Both the position numbers and the translations under genes were made by a program. Below are positions 30,029 to 39,939 of a stretch of 64,000 bases of DNA, in pieces (position 1 is the first letter of the stretch; each line of letters opens with the position of its first letter). Source of the DNA: Ralstonia pickettii (GTDB lineage: Bacteria > Pseudomonadota > Gammaproteobacteria > Burkholderiales > Burkholderiaceae). The DNA lies in contig NZ_CP104381.1 of assembly GCF_030582395.1 (NCBI RefSeq), positions 806,001 through 870,000 of the forward strand, written 5' to 3'. A model generated the notes under the pieces. The model made no database searches, was not told the origin of the DNA, and was given only the letters and a program-made list of their open reading frames with translations.

Positions 30029-30045
30029 CGCTGGGTCACCTGCCC

Positions 30046-30077
30046 AAAAACGCCCCGCCCCCGAGCGGGGCGTTTTG
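30046..30077 (+). terminator. Intrinsic terminator after comEA-like gene
   Basis: AACGCCCCGC at 30049-30058 and GCGGGGCGTT at 30065-30074 with TTTT around the end. Confidence 0.85.
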
Positions 30078-30139
30078 CCATGTGCGGGGGAGGGATTTGG
30101 GCTGCATTACAATGACTTGATTCCCGTCCCTTACGCATC

Positions 30140-31042
30140 ATGGCCTATCTCACGATCGAAGACACCATCGGCAACACGCCGCTGGTGCAGCTCCAGCGCA
30201 TTCCAGGCGAAGGCAACGCGCGTCGCGGCAATGTCATCCTTGGCAAACTCGAAGGCAATAACCCAGCCGGCTCAGTCAAGGATCGCCCCGCGCTGTCGAT
30301 GATCAAGCGCGCCGAAGCTCGGGGCCGCATCAAGCCGGGTGATACGCTGATCGAGGCCACTTCGGGCAACACCGGCATTGCGCTGGCCATGGCCGCTGCC
30401 GTGCGCGGCTACAAGATGGTGCTCATCATGCCGGAAGACCTGTCGGTGGAGCGCCGCCAGAGCATGGCCGCATACGGCGCCGAGATCATCCTGACGCCCG
30501 TTAAGGGCGGTATGGAATACGCTCGCGACTTGGCCGATGCGATGGAGAAGGAAGGCAAGGGCGTTATCCTCGACCAGTTTGCCAACCCGGACAACCCGCT
30601 CGCGCACTACGAGACCACCGGCCCCGAACTGTGGCGCGAGACCGAAGGCCGTATTACGCACTTCGTTTCGGCGATGGGCACGACGGGCACCATTACGGGC
30701 GTCTCGCGCTTTCTGAAAGAGAAGAACGCGGATATTCAGATCATTGGTGCACAACCGGAAGAAGGCTCGCGCATTCCGGGCATCCGGAAGTGGCCCGAGG
30801 CGTACATGCCGAAGATCTACGATCCGAAATACATTGATCGCACCGAACCGGTGAGCCAGTCCGACGCCGAGCACATGGCGCGGCGCATGGCGCGTGAAGA
30901 AGGCATCTTCTGCGGAATCTCCGCGGCTGGCGCGTTGTGCCTGGCGCTGCGCGTGGCTGAGGAAGTCGAAAACGCGACGATCGTGTTCGTGGTTTGCGAC
31001 CGAGGCGATCGCTACTTGTCGACGGGTGTCTTCCCCGCCTGA
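30140..31042 (+). CDS. cysM: Cysteine synthase B
   Basis: A 300-residue fold-type II PLP enzyme. The PLP lysine is in NPAGSVKDRPAL, the SGNTGIALAMAAAV loop binds the substrate carboxylate, and GTTGTITGVSRFLKE binds the PLP phosphate. The shorter length and GGMEYARDLA/IPGIRKWPE segments favour CysM over CysK. It makes cysteine (or S-sulfocysteine from thiosulfate) from O-acetylserine. A TACAAT hexamer at 30108-30113 may be the -10 element. Confidence 0.92.
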   Translation: MAYLTIEDTIGNTPLVQLQRIPGEGNARRGNVILGKLEGNNPAGSVKDRPALSMIKRAEARGRIKPGDTLIEATSGNTGIALAMAAAVRGYKMVLIMPEDLSVERRQSMAAYGAEIILTPVKGGMEYARDLADAMEKEGKGVILDQFANPDNPLAHYETTGPELWRETEGRITHFVSAMGTTGTITGVSRFLKEKNADIQIIGAQPEEGSRIPGIRKWPEAYMPKIYDPKYIDRTEPVSQSDAEHMARRMAREEGIFCGISAAGALCLALRVAEEVENATIVFVVCDRGDRYLSTGVFPA

Positions 31043-31062
31043 CGGCACGCCGCATCGCCATG

Positions 31063-31093
31063 AAAAAAGCGCAGCCGAGGCTGCGCTTTTTTT
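31063..31093. terminator. Bidirectional terminator between cysM and mltB
   Basis: AAAAAAGCGCAGCC and GGCTGCGCTTTTTTT around a 2-nt core between two convergent genes. It serves both. Confidence 0.85.
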
Positions 31094-31110
31094 GTTGCGT
31101 GGACGGCAGA

Positions 31111-32235
31111 TCAACCCTGCATCGCCTGCCGCACGGCCTGGCCCAACTCGTACACCGCCGCCGCATAGAAGAAGCTGCGGTTGTAGCGCGTCAGCACGTA
31201 GAAGTTACGCAGGCCGACGCGGTATTCCGTCGGCTGGCCGGGCGTCGGCAGATCGATCATCAGCACTTCGGTTTCCTGCTCGCGCGCAGCATCGACGCCC
31301 GGCGTCAGCGTCAGCCCCGCACGTGTAAGTTTGGACAGCGTCATGCCGGGATACGGCTGGCCGTCTGCGGCTGCTGCCGCAATGCCCTGGCTGTCGGCAT
31401 CGCCGGCAATGTTCCACATCACGGGGCGGTTCGGCTCCCAGCCATGCATTTGCAGGAAGCGGGCAACGCTGCCAATGGCATCCACCGCGCTGTTGCGCAG
31501 ATCGATGTGGCCGTCGCGATCGTAATCGATGGCGTATTCGCGGATGCTGGTCGGCATGAACTGCGGAATGCCCACTGCGCCCGCATACGAGCCCAGGACC
31601 GAGAACGTGTCCGTGCCCGTGTCGCGGCACCAGAGCAGGAAGTCCTTCAACTGATTGCGGAACATCGTGCTGCGGTCTTCGCGGTTGGGCGTGTCGGGGT
31701 AGTCGAAAGCCAGCGTGGACAGCGCATCAATCACGCGGAAGTTGCCCATGTCCCGGCCATAGATGGTCTCGACGCCCAAAATGCCGACGATCACGTCGGC
31801 AGGCACGCCGAATTCCTTTTCGGCGCGGCGCAACGTATCGCCGTATTGCTGCCAGAAGCGCGCGCCGGCGCCAATGCGGATGGGTTCGATGAAGCGGCCG
31901 CGATAGGCCGTCCAACTGCGACGCGCGGGCGTGGCTGGCGGCAGGATCAAGCGCGCCACCGTGGCGGAATAGGCCGTGCCCGCAAAAAGCGTATCGAGCG
32001 ATGTCCGGTCAAAGTTGTACTGCGCGACCAGCATGCCGATGAAGGCCTGCGTCTGCGGGTTGTTGCGATAACGATCGGGATCAATCTCTTCTTCATGCAC
32101 CGCGACGCGGCGCTTGGACGATTTGGCGGCCTTCTTGGCCGCCAGCGAGAGTGCCGGGAAAGAGAGTGCGGAGAGCGCTGCGCCAGCCACCAGGGCGCGC
32201 AATACGGGACGACGGGAAGAAGGCGATTGGCTCAT
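31111..32235 (-). CDS. mltB: Lytic murein transglycosylase B
   Basis: A 374-residue protein of the MltB/GH103 family. The catalytic Glu lies in VGILGVETIYGR, followed by the GSYAGAVGIPQFMPTSIREYAIDYD signature and NIAGDAD. The N-terminus has a signal peptide with paired Arg (SSRRPVLRALVAGAAL), which might be Tat-like. It has no lipobox Cys, so it would be soluble in the periplasm rather than lipid anchored. It cleaves peptidoglycan to anhydromuropeptides. It is convergent with cysM. Confidence 0.93.
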   Translation of the reverse strand: MSQSPSSRRPVLRALVAGAALSALSFPALSLAAKKAAKSSKRRVAVHEEEIDPDRYRNNPQTQAFIGMLVAQYNFDRTSLDTLFAGTAYSATVARLILPPATPARRSWTAYRGRFIEPIRIGAGARFWQQYGDTLRRAEKEFGVPADVIVGILGVETIYGRDMGNFRVIDALSTLAFDYPDTPNREDRSTMFRNQLKDFLLWCRDTGTDTFSVLGSYAGAVGIPQFMPTSIREYAIDYDRDGHIDLRNSAVDAIGSVARFLQMHGWEPNRPVMWNIAGDADSQGIAAAAADGQPYPGMTLSKLTRAGLTLTPGVDAAREQETEVLMIDLPTPGQPTEYRVGLRNFYVLTRYNRSFFYAAAVYELGQAVRQAMQG

Positions 32236-32366
32236 GGGCAGGCTTCAAACGGGATCAGGGCATTGTAGCGGATGCGTCTGTTGGATCGCCCGGGGCGCGC
32301 GGCGTTGTCGCAGAGCCGTGCTAACGTAGCGGCTGGAGACACTGAAGCACACCGGATCACAACAAC

Positions 32367-33290
32367 ATGGCGACCGGCCTCTACACGCATCCCGAATTCC
32401 TCCGGCACGAGATGGGCCCACACCATCCCGAATGCCCGGACCGCCTGCGCGCGATCGAAGACCAGCTCATCGCCAGCCGCATCGAAGACTTGCTCGTCCC
32501 GTGCGAGGCGCCCCCTGCCACCGAGGCGCAGCTGTGTCGCGTGCATCGTGCCGAATACGTGCGCGAGCTGGTGGCCAGTGTGCCGATTGCCGGCTATATG
32601 CCGATCGATCCCGACACGTCGATGAACCCGCACACCTATATGGCCGCAGTGCTGGCCGCCGGTGCGGCGGTGGATGCCACCGACAAGGTCATCGCAGGCG
32701 AACTTGAAAATGCTTTCTGCAGCGTCCGCCCGCCCGGCCACCATGCCGAGCCCGGCCGCGCGATGGGCTTTTGCTTCTTCAACAACGTGGCCGTGGCCGC
32801 GCGTCACGCACTGGAGCATCACGGCTTGCAGCGCGTGGCGATCGTCGACTTTGATGTCCACCATGGCAACGGCACCGAAGCGGCCTTCCGCGATGAACCT
32901 CGCGTGCTGATGTGCAGCATCTTCCAGCACCCGTTCTATCCGTATTCCGGCACCGAGGCAGTGGCGGCCAACATGGTCAACATTCCGCTGCCGGCGTATA
33001 CCAATGGCCTGACCGTACGTGAGGTGGTGGAGACCATCTGGCTGCCGCGCCTGGAGGCGTTCGAGCCCGAGATGCTGTTCATTTCTGCCGGCTTCGATGC
33101 GCATCGCGAAGACGATCTGGGCCAGATGGGCCTGGTCGAGGCGGACTACGCCTGGATTACGAAACAGCTGATGCAAGTGGCGCGCAAGCACTCCAAGGGC
33201 CGGATTGTCAGCTGTCTGGAGGGCGGCTACAACCTCAGCGCGCTGGGTCGCAGCGTGGTGGCACACGTCAAGGCGTTGGCCGAGCTTTAA
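32367..33290 (+). CDS. Histone-deacetylase-family amidohydrolase
   Basis: A 307-residue arginase/deacetylase-fold enzyme. The N-terminal GPHHPECPDRLRAI is the family opener. RPPGHHAEPGRAMGFCFFNN holds the catalytic His pair, and FDVHHGNGTEA and AGFDAHREDDLG hold the zinc-binding Asp/His residues. All key residues are present. Bacterial class II HDAC-like proteins deacetylate acetylpolyamines, acetoin-related or protein lysine substrates. No neighbour points to one of these. It is divergent from mltB (131 nt) and upstream of metN by 164 nt. Confidence 0.88.
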   Translation: MATGLYTHPEFLRHEMGPHHPECPDRLRAIEDQLIASRIEDLLVPCEAPPATEAQLCRVHRAEYVRELVASVPIAGYMPIDPDTSMNPHTYMAAVLAAGAAVDATDKVIAGELENAFCSVRPPGHHAEPGRAMGFCFFNNVAVAARHALEHHGLQRVAIVDFDVHHGNGTEAAFRDEPRVLMCSIFQHPFYPYSGTEAVAANMVNIPLPAYTNGLTVREVVETIWLPRLEAFEPEMLFISAGFDAHREDDLGQMGLVEADYAWITKQLMQVARKHSKGRIVSCLEGGYNLSALGRSVVAHVKALAEL

Positions 33291-33409
33291 CCGATTGACG
33301 ATGACGAATCGTTGATGATATTCGAAAAAGTAATAAATACATCGTTAAAGAATCGTTCCTCGCATGTAGGGTCTGCCTTACACTAGCGCCTCATTCAAAC
33401 AAAAAAGAG

Positions 33410-33444
33410 ACGGCAACGGCCTAAGCAGGGCGGTTGCCGTTTTT
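33410..33444 (+). terminator. Terminator-like hairpin in the metN leader
   Basis: ACGGCAAC at 33410-33417 pairs with GTTGCCGT at 33433-33440, followed by TTTT, with a 15-nt loop. It ends 10 nt before the metN ATG and no Shine-Dalgarno sequence is seen between. It is either the end of the HDAC-like transcript or an attenuator in the metN leader. Confidence 0.7.
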
Positions 33445-33454
33445 GTCTGTACGC

Positions 33455-34504
33455 ATGATCGAACTCAAGGGGATATCGCAGCACTTTCGGGGAGCGGGCG
33501 GCCATGACGTCCACGCGCTGCGCGGCGTCGACCTGTCCATCGACCGGGGAGAGATTTTCGGCATCATTGGCCGCAGTGGCGCGGGCAAGAGCACGCTTGT
33601 CCGCGTCATCAATCTCCTGAACCGGCCGACCTCGGGCACCGTCACCGTGGCAGGGCAGGAACTGACTGCCCTGAATGCCGACGGACTGCGCCAGGCGCGC
33701 CGCAAGATCGGGATGATCTTTCAGCACTTCAACTTGCTGTCGTCGCGCACCGTCTACGACAACGTGGCGCTGCCGCTGGAGTTGGCCGGCACATCACGCG
33801 AACGCATCCGCGAGATCGTGTTGCCGCTGCTGGAGCTGGTGGGTCTGTCCGCGCACAAGGACCGCTACCCCGCGCAGATTTCCGGAGGCCAGAAGCAGCG
33901 CGTTGGCATCGCCCGCGCGCTGGCAAGCCAGCCCGATGTGCTCCTCTCCGACGAGGCGACTTCCGCGCTGGATCCGGAGACGACGCGCTCGATTCTCGAC
34001 CTGCTGCGCAAGATCAACCGCGAACTCGGTTTGACCATCGTGTTGATCACGCACCAGATGGAAGTCATCAAGCAGGTGTGCGACCGTGTGGCGGTGCTGG
34101 ACGCTGGCCGCGTGGTCGAACTCGGCCGCGTCATCGATGTGTTCCTGCAACCCAAGCATGACGTGACGCGCGCGCTCATCGGCGAGGTGATCTCCCAAGA
34201 GCTGCCGCCCACCGTTCTGGCGCGCGTGGAAAGCCGCCTCACCGCACGTGAGCAGGGTGGCCGTGACCACCTGTTCCGCCTCGCATTTACCGGCGCAGGC
34301 GTGGACCAACCGGTGCTGGCCCAGGCGATCCGCAACTACGGGCTCGACTTCAATATCCTGCACGGCCATATCGACGAAATTCAGGGCCAGGCCTTCGGCT
34401 CGCTGGCGATCCTGGCATCGGGCGATACCGCCGACATCAACAACGCGATGAACTTCCTGCGCGAGCAAGGCGTGGTGGTCGAGGAGATCAATCATGTGGT
34501 CTGA
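33455..34504 (+). CDS. metN: Methionine ABC transporter ATP-binding protein
   Basis: A 349-residue ABC ATPase. Walker A is GRSGAGKST, the signature is [15 protein letters not shown], Walker B is [12 protein letters not shown], and the H-loop lies in [11 protein letters not shown]-terminal NIL domain of about 90 residues binds methionine and inhibits transport. ATG 33455 gives the standard MIELKG start. It powers uptake of L- and D-methionine with MetI and MetQ, which follow. The stop overlaps the metI start by 11 nt. Confidence 0.95.
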   Translation: MIELKGISQHFRGAGGHDVHALRGVDLSIDRGEIFGIIGRSGAGKSTLVRVINLLNRPTSGTVTVAGQELTALNADGLRQARRKIGMIFQHFNLLSSRTVYDNVALPLELAGTSRERIREIVLPLLELVGLSAHKDRYPAQISGGQKQRVGIARALASQPDVLLSDEATSALDPETTRSILDLLRKINRELGLTIVLITHQMEVIKQVCDRVAVLDAGRVVELGRVIDVFLQPKHDVTRALIGEVISQELPPTVLARVESRLTAREQGGRDHLFRLAFTGAGVDQPVLAQAIRNYGLDFNILHGHIDEIQGQAFGSLAILASGDTADINNAMNFLREQGVVVEEINHVV

Positions 34505-35147
34505 CCTGACCGATCTGTTTTTGCCCGCCTTCTGGGAAACGCTCGCCATGGTCGGCGTGTCGGGCGGTATTGGCGCGTTATTCGGCGTCCCGCTGGGCGT
34601 GCTGCTGTATCTGACGACCACGGGTGGCGTGCTGTCGGCACCGGTGTTCAACCGCGTGGCGGGCCTTGTCGTCAATGCCGTGCGCTCGGTGCCGTTCATC
34701 ATTCTGCTGGTCGCCGTGATTCCGTTCACCCGCCTGCTGGCGGGCTCGTCCATTGGCACCGCGGCGGCCATCGTGCCGCTGACGATTGCCGCGATTCCGT
34801 TTGTTGCACGTCTGGTTGAGACTGCGCTGCGCGAAGTGGATCGTGGCCTGATCGAAGCGGCGCAATCGATGGGCGCGACGACCGGGCAACTCGTCTACAA
34901 GGTGCTGCTGCCTGAAGCGATGCCGGGCATCCTCGCCGGCCTGACGATCACCTTCGTCAGCCTTGTCGGCTACTCGGCCATGGCCGGCACCATCGGCGGC
35001 GGCGGGCTGGGCGACCTGGGTATCCGCTACGGCTATCAGCGCTACGAATCGGACATCATGCTGGCGGTCGTCGTCATCCTGATCGTCTTTGTGCAGGCCG
35101 TGCAATCCACGGGCGATTGGCTCGTGCGCCGCCTGAGCCACCGTTAA
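34494..35147 (+). CDS. metI: Methionine ABC transporter permease
   Basis: A 217-residue membrane protein with five predicted helices and the permease EAA loop [42 protein letters not shown] is conserved in MetI. Coupled to metN by an 11-nt overlap and followed by metQ after 33 nt. Confidence 0.95.
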   Translation: MWSDLTDLFLPAFWETLAMVGVSGGIGALFGVPLGVLLYLTTTGGVLSAPVFNRVAGLVVNAVRSVPFIILLVAVIPFTRLLAGSSIGTAAAIVPLTIAAIPFVARLVETALREVDRGLIEAAQSMGATTGQLVYKVLLPEAMPGILAGLTITFVSLVGYSAMAGTIGGGGLGDLGIRYGYQRYESDIMLAVVVILIVFVQAVQSTGDWLVRRLSHR

Positions 35148-35180
35148 TCATTCAATCGACAGACAGAACGAGGAAACACA

Positions 35181-35981
35181 ATGAATCGCCGTCAACTGCT
35201 GCAATGGTCCGCGAGCCTTGGCGCCGCATTGGCATTGGTCGCAGGCAGCGCGCTCGCGCAGAGCAAGCCGATCAAGATTGGCGTGACCGCCGGGCCGCAC
35301 GCCGAGATCATGGAAGAAGTAAAGAAGGTCGCCGAGAAGGACGGCTTGAAGCTGCAGATTGTTGAGTTCAACGATTACATCCAGCCGAACGCGGCCCTGG
35401 CTGCCGGTGACCTGGATGCAAACAGCTATCAGCACCAGCCGTATCTCGACGACCAGATTGCCACGCGCGGTTACAAGTTCGTGAGCGTCGGCCAAACCAT
35501 CACCTTCCCGATGGGGATCTACTCGAAGAAGATCAAGTCGCTGAAGGAGTTGAAGGACGGTGCGCGCTTCGGTTTGCCGAACGATCCGACCAACGGCGGC
35601 CGCGCGCTGCTGCTGCTGCAATCGCAAGGCGTGATCAAGCTCAAGCCGAACGCCGGTTTCAAGGCTTCGCCGCGCGACGTGGCCGATAACCCGAAGAAGC
35701 TGAAGTTCGTCGAGCTGGACGCCGCGCAACTGCCGCGCTCGCTGGATGATCTGGATGCCGCCGCCATCAACGGCAATTACGCTGAAAAGGCCGGCCTGGA
35801 CCCGACCAAGGACGGCATCGCCATCGAAAACCCGAAGGGCCCGTATGCCAACGTGATCGCCGTCCGCGTGGCCGACAAGGATCAACCCTGGGTCGCCAAG
35901 CTCGTGAAGGCGTATCATTCCGACGCCGTGAAGTCCTTCGTCAAGACGAAGTACAAAGATGCGGTGATTGTGGCTTGGTAA
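35181..35981 (+). CDS. metQ: Methionine-binding periplasmic protein
   Basis: A 266-residue NlpA-family substrate-binding protein. KIGVTAGPHAEIMEEVK, LDANSYQHQPYLDDQ and LPNDPTNGGRALLLLQ are family hallmarks. AGGAAAC precedes the ATG. The signal peptide ends GSALAQ and has no lipobox Cys, so it is predicted to be cleaved by signal peptidase I and free in the periplasm, unlike the lipoprotein MetQ of E. coli. Last gene of metNIQ, ended by a terminator at 36030. Confidence 0.93.
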   Translation: MNRRQLLQWSASLGAALALVAGSALAQSKPIKIGVTAGPHAEIMEEVKKVAEKDGLKLQIVEFNDYIQPNAALAAGDLDANSYQHQPYLDDQIATRGYKFVSVGQTITFPMGIYSKKIKSLKELKDGARFGLPNDPTNGGRALLLLQSQGVIKLKPNAGFKASPRDVADNPKKLKFVELDAAQLPRSLDDLDAAAINGNYAEKAGLDPTKDGIAIENPKGPYANVIAVRVADKDQPWVAKLVKAYHSDAVKSFVKTKYKDAVIVAW

Positions 35982-36029
35982 CCACTTCCTGATCCTTCGG
36001 TGATCCGGTAGAGGGTTCTACCAAACAGA

Positions 36030-36063
36030 TTGCCGGACGTTTGACTGGCGTCCGGCAAATTTT
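36030..36063 (+). terminator. Intrinsic terminator after metQ
   Basis: TTGCCGGACG at 36030-36039 and CGTCCGGCAA at 36049-36058 followed by ATTTT. Confidence 0.85.
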
Positions 36064-36095
36064 CGCGGTTAAAATAGCACGACCGTTCGGAAAAA

Positions 36096-36124
36096 TTACG
36101 CGAGCGACCAGCCCCCCTTATAAT
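36096..36124 (+). promoter_or_regulatory. Sigma-70 promoter of etfBA
   Basis: A perfect TATAAT -10 lies at 36119-36124, 17 nt after a weak -35 TTACGC at 36096-36101. The predicted start is about 40 nt upstream of the etfB ATG, which has GGAGTGAG before it. Confidence 0.6.
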
Positions 36125-36170
36125 GGCCGGCGTTTTGCAAAATCGTCTTATCAATTAGTGGAGTGAGCGC

Positions 36171-36920
36171 ATGAAAGTCCTGGTCGCAGTCAAGCGCGTG
36201 ATCGATTACAACGTGAAAGTTCGCGTGAAGACGGACGGCAGCGGTGTCGATCTGGCCAACGTCAAGATGAGCATGAACCCGTTCGACGAGATCGCCGTGG
36301 AAGAGGCGGTTCGCCTGAAGGAAGCGGGCGTCGCTACCGAAGTGATCGCCGTTTCGTGCGGCGTGACGCAGTGCCAGGAAACCCTGCGCACTGCCATGGC
36401 CATCGGCGCCGATCGCGGCATCCTGGTTGAAACGAATGAAGAACTGCAGCCGCTGGCCGTGGCCAAGCTGCTCAAAGCGCTGGTCGACAAGGAACAGCCT
36501 CAGCTGATCATCCTCGGCAAGCAGGCGATTGACGACGACGCCAACCAGACCGGCCAGATGCTGGCTGCGCTGGCCGGCCTGCCGCAAGCCACGTTTGCCT
36601 CGAAGGTGCAGATTGCCGACGGCAAGGCTTCGGTCACGCGCGAAGTGGACGGCGGCCTGGAAACCCTGTCGGTCACGCTGCCGGCCGTGGTCACCACCGA
36701 CCTGCGCCTGAACGAGCCGCGCTACGTGACGCTGCCGAACATCATGAAGGCGAAGAAGAAGCAGCTCGACACGGTCAAGCCGGAAGATCTGGGCGTGGAC
36801 GTTGCACCGCGCCTGAAGACGCTGAAGGTGGTCGAGCCCGCCAAGCGCAGCGCCGGCGTGATGGTGCCCGATGTGGCCACGCTGGTGTCCAAGCTCAAGA
36901 CGGAAGCCAAGGTGCTGTAA
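36171..36920 (+). CDS. etfB: Electron transfer flavoprotein beta subunit
   Basis: A 249-residue ETF beta. [20 protein letters not shown] starts the protein, the AMP/FAD-associated [21 protein letters not shown] follows, and the [20 protein letters not shown] recognition loop marks ETF beta. It pairs with EtfA to carry electrons from acyl-CoA dehydrogenases to ETF-quinone oxidoreductase. It is 65 nt before etfA. Confidence 0.96.
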   Translation: MKVLVAVKRVIDYNVKVRVKTDGSGVDLANVKMSMNPFDEIAVEEAVRLKEAGVATEVIAVSCGVTQCQETLRTAMAIGADRGILVETNEELQPLAVAKLLKALVDKEQPQLIILGKQAIDDDANQTGQMLAALAGLPQATFASKVQIADGKASVTREVDGGLETLSVTLPAVVTTDLRLNEPRYVTLPNIMKAKKKQLDTVKPEDLGVDVAPRLKTLKVVEPAKRSAGVMVPDVATLVSKLKTEAKVL

Positions 36921-36985
36921 GCGGCGGGTTTGTAACCTTCCCGCAACCGCACGCAACTTCAAGCACACCGAACAGGCAGATCAAG

Positions 36986-37921
36986 ATGACCGCACTCGTT
37001 ATTGCTGAACACGACAACCAATCCATCAAGGCCGCGACGCTGAACACCGTGACGGCCGCCGCCCAATGCGGCGGTGACGTCCACGTGCTGGTGGCCGGCG
37101 CTGGCTGCGGCGCCGCTGCACAGGCCGCCGCGCAGATCGCCGGCGTGACCAAGGTGCTGGTGGCCGACGCGCCCCAGTTTGCCGATGGCTTGGCCGAGAA
37201 CGTCGCCGAGCAGGCCCTGGCCGTTGCCGGCAACTACAGCCACATCCTGGCGCCCGCCACCGCCTACGGCAAGAACATCCTGCCGCGCGTGGCCGCCAAG
37301 CTGGACGTGGCCCAATTGTCCGACATCACCAAGGTCGACGGTCCGGACACTTTCGAGCGCCCGATCTACGCCGGCAACGCGATTGCCACCGTGCAATCGG
37401 CCGACAAGGTGAAGGTAATCACCGTGCGCGGCACGGCATTCGACCCGGCTGCCGCTACCGGTGGCTCGGCTGCTACCGAAAACCTGACTGCCGTGGCTGA
37501 TGCCGGCATCTCGCAATTCGTCTCGCGTGAAGTGACGAAGAGCGACCGCCCGGAACTGACCGCTGCCAAGATCATCGTGTCGGGCGGCCGTGGCGTAGGG
37601 TCGGGCGAGAACTACACCAAGGTGTTGACGCCGCTGGCCGACAAGCTGGGCGCCGCGCTGGGCGCCTCGCGTGCCGCAGTGGACGCCGGCTTCGTACCGA
37701 ATGACTACCAGGTCGGTCAGACCGGCAAGATCGTCGCGCCGCAGCTGTACATCGCCGTCGGTATCTCGGGCGCGATCCAGCACTTGGCCGGCATGAAGGA
37801 TTCGAAGGTGATCGTCGCGATCAATAAGGATCCGGAAGCGCCGATCTTCCAGGTGGCGGACTATGGCCTCGTGGGCGACCTGAACGCCGTCGTGCCGGAG
37901 CTGGTGACCGCACTGGGCTGA
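36986..37921 (+). CDS. etfA: Electron transfer flavoprotein alpha subunit
   Basis: A 311-residue ETF alpha. The FAD-binding C-terminal domain contains [44 protein letters not shown] and [20 protein letters not shown], all standard. It forms the flavin-carrying heterodimer with EtfB. A strong terminator at 37972 separates it from the acyl-CoA dehydrogenase gene, a likely electron donor. Confidence 0.96.
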   Translation: MTALVIAEHDNQSIKAATLNTVTAAAQCGGDVHVLVAGAGCGAAAQAAAQIAGVTKVLVADAPQFADGLAENVAEQALAVAGNYSHILAPATAYGKNILPRVAAKLDVAQLSDITKVDGPDTFERPIYAGNAIATVQSADKVKVITVRGTAFDPAAATGGSAATENLTAVADAGISQFVSREVTKSDRPELTAAKIIVSGGRGVGSGENYTKVLTPLADKLGAALGASRAAVDAGFVPNDYQVGQTGKIVAPQLYIAVGISGAIQHLAGMKDSKVIVAINKDPEAPIFQVADYGLVGDLNAVVPELVTALG

Positions 37922-37971
37922 TTGCACTGTGCGACGTGCCTTGGTTAAGGCGCGCCGCAATGCCCGACGCA

Positions 37972-38006
37972 AAGCCGTTTCCGACCTGTTTGGAAACGGC
38001 TTTTTT
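37972..38006 (+). terminator. Intrinsic terminator after etfA
   Basis: AAGCCGTTTCC at 37972-37982 and GGAAACGGCTT at 37992-38002, then a run of T to 38006. Confidence 0.9.
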
Positions 38007-38089
38007 ATACGCAAGCGCCATCAGGAGAGCGCGTCGCGCACTTGATGCTGCGCTGTCCTGATCGCGCTTAACGAGAGTTGGAGAGAGAC

Positions 38090-39874
38090 ATGACCTATCA
38101 AGCCCCCGTCAAGGACATGCTGTTCGTGATGAACGAGCTGGCCGGCCTGGACAACGTCGCCAAGCTGCCCGGCTTTGAGGACGCCACCGCAGATACGGCG
38201 CAGGCCGTGCTGGAAGAAAGCGCGCGCTTTACCGGTGAAGTCGTTGCGCCGCTGAATGTGGAGGGCGACCGTAACCCGAGCAGCTGGAAGGACGGCATCG
38301 TCACGGCCACCGCGGGTTTCAAGGAGGCGTTTGCGCAGTTCGGCCAGGGCGGCTGGCAGGGCGTGCAGCATCCACTGGAATACGGCGGCCAGGGCCTGCC
38401 GAAGCTGATCGCCACGGCGTGCATCGAAATGCTGAACGCGGCCAACCTGTCGTTCGCCCTGTGCCCGCTGCTGACGGATGGCGCCATTGAGGCGTTGCTG
38501 ACGGCCGGTAGTGAAGAGCAGAAACAGCTTTTCGTCCCCAAGCTCATCTCCGGCGAATGGACGGGCACGATGAACCTCACCGAGCCGCAGGCCGGTTCGG
38601 ATCTGGCACTCGTGCGCACGCGCGCCGAGCCGGTGGGCGACGGCACGTTCAAAATCTTCGGTACGAAGATCTTCATCACCTGGGGCGAGCACGACATGGC
38701 CGAGAACATCGTCCACCTCGTGCTGGCGCGCACGCCGGGCGCGCCGGAAGGCGTGAAGGGCATTTCGCTGTTCGTGGTGCCGAAGTTCATGGTCAATCCG
38801 GACGGCTCGCTGGGCGCGCGCAACGACGCGCACTGCGTGTCGATCGAACACAAGCTCGGCATCAAGGCGAGCCCGACGGCCGTGCTGCAATTTGGCGATA
38901 ACGGCGGCGCGATTGGCACGCTGGTCGGCGAAGAAAATCGCGGCCTGGAATACATGTTCATCATGATGAACGCGGCGCGTTATGCGGTCGGCATGCAGGG
39001 CATTGGCGTGTCGGAGCGTGCCTATCAGAAGGCCGTGGCCTATGCCCGCGAGCGCGTGCAGAGCCGCCCCGTCGATGGCTCTGCTTCCAAGGCCGTGCCC
39101 ATCATTCACCACCCGGATGTGAAGCGCATGCTGCTGACGATGCGCGCCATGACCGAAGGCGCGCGCGCGCTCGCCTACGTGGCCGCCGCAGCGTGCGATG
39201 CCGGCCATCACGCTGCCGATGACGCAGCACGCAAGCAGAACGCGGCGCTGTACGAATTCCTGGTGCCGATCGTGAAGGGCTGGAGCACCGAGATGTCGAT
39301 CGACGTCACGAGCATGGGCGTGCAGGTGCACGGCGGCATGGGCTTTATCGAAGAGACGGGCGCCGCGCAGTTTTATCGTGATGCGCGCATTCTGCCGATC
39401 TACGAAGGCACTACGGCCATCCAGGCCAACGACCTGATTGGCCGCAAGACGGTGCGTGACGGTGGCGCGGTAGCGTTGGGCATCTGTGCGGAAATTGCCA
39501 AGGTGGAAGCGGCACTGGCTGCAAAGGGCGGTGCACATTGCGATGCGATGCGTGCGCGTCTGGCGGCGGGCCGCGAGGCGCTGGAGTCGGTGGTGCGCTT
39601 TGTGGTCGTGCAGACCAAGGCGCAGCCGAACGCCGTGTTCGCGGGAAGCGTGCCGTATCTGCGACTGTGCGGCATCGTGCTGTCGGGTTGGCAGATGGCG
39701 CGTGCTCTGCTGGTCGCCATCGACCGCGAGAGTGAAGACCCGAACTTCTACGGCGCCAAGATCGCCACGGCGCGCGTGTTCGCAGACGTGTTGCTCACGC
39801 AGGCACCGGGTATCGCACAGTCGATCCTGACGGGCGGTGAGACGATCGGTGCGGTGCCCGAAGCACAGTTTTGA
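38090..39874 (+). CDS. Acyl-CoA dehydrogenase (large, FadE5-like)
   Basis: A 594-residue acyl-CoA dehydrogenase, longer than the standard 380-400 residues. It has a short N-terminal extension ([13 protein letters not shown]) and a C-terminal domain of about 130 residues. The FAD/substrate core has [28 protein letters not shown] and [23 protein letters not shown]. The catalytic Glu lies in [16 protein letters not shown]. It introduces the alpha-beta double bond in fatty acyl-CoA and passes electrons to the ETF encoded upstream. ATG 38090 with GAGAGAGA upstream is preferred to a TTG at 38078. Confidence 0.9.
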   Translation: MTYQAPVKDMLFVMNELAGLDNVAKLPGFEDATADTAQAVLEESARFTGEVVAPLNVEGDRNPSSWKDGIVTATAGFKEAFAQFGQGGWQGVQHPLEYGGQGLPKLIATACIEMLNAANLSFALCPLLTDGAIEALLTAGSEEQKQLFVPKLISGEWTGTMNLTEPQAGSDLALVRTRAEPVGDGTFKIFGTKIFITWGEHDMAENIVHLVLARTPGAPEGVKGISLFVVPKFMVNPDGSLGARNDAHCVSIEHKLGIKASPTAVLQFGDNGGAIGTLVGEENRGLEYMFIMMNAARYAVGMQGIGVSERAYQKAVAYARERVQSRPVDGSASKAVPIIHHPDVKRMLLTMRAMTEGARALAYVAAAACDAGHHAADDAARKQNAALYEFLVPIVKGWSTEMSIDVTSMGVQVHGGMGFIEETGAAQFYRDARILPIYEGTTAIQANDLIGRKTVRDGGAVALGICAEIAKVEAALAAKGGAHCDAMRARLAAGREALESVVRFVVVQTKAQPNAVFAGSVPYLRLCGIVLSGWQMARALLVAIDRESEDPNFYGAKIATARVFADVLLTQAPGIAQSILTGGETIGAVPEAQF

Positions 39875-39891
39875 GCGGTATCAGCGGAACA

Positions 39892-39919
39892 AAAAAGGGA
39901 GGCTTCGGCCTCCCTTTTT
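39892..39919. terminator. Bidirectional terminator between the acyl-CoA dehydrogenase gene and dadA
   Basis: AAAAAGGGAGGC and GCCTCCCTTTTT around a TTCG tetraloop, between convergent genes. Confidence 0.9.
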
Positions 39920-39939
39920 ACTGCGTGCGGTGCGGGCGA

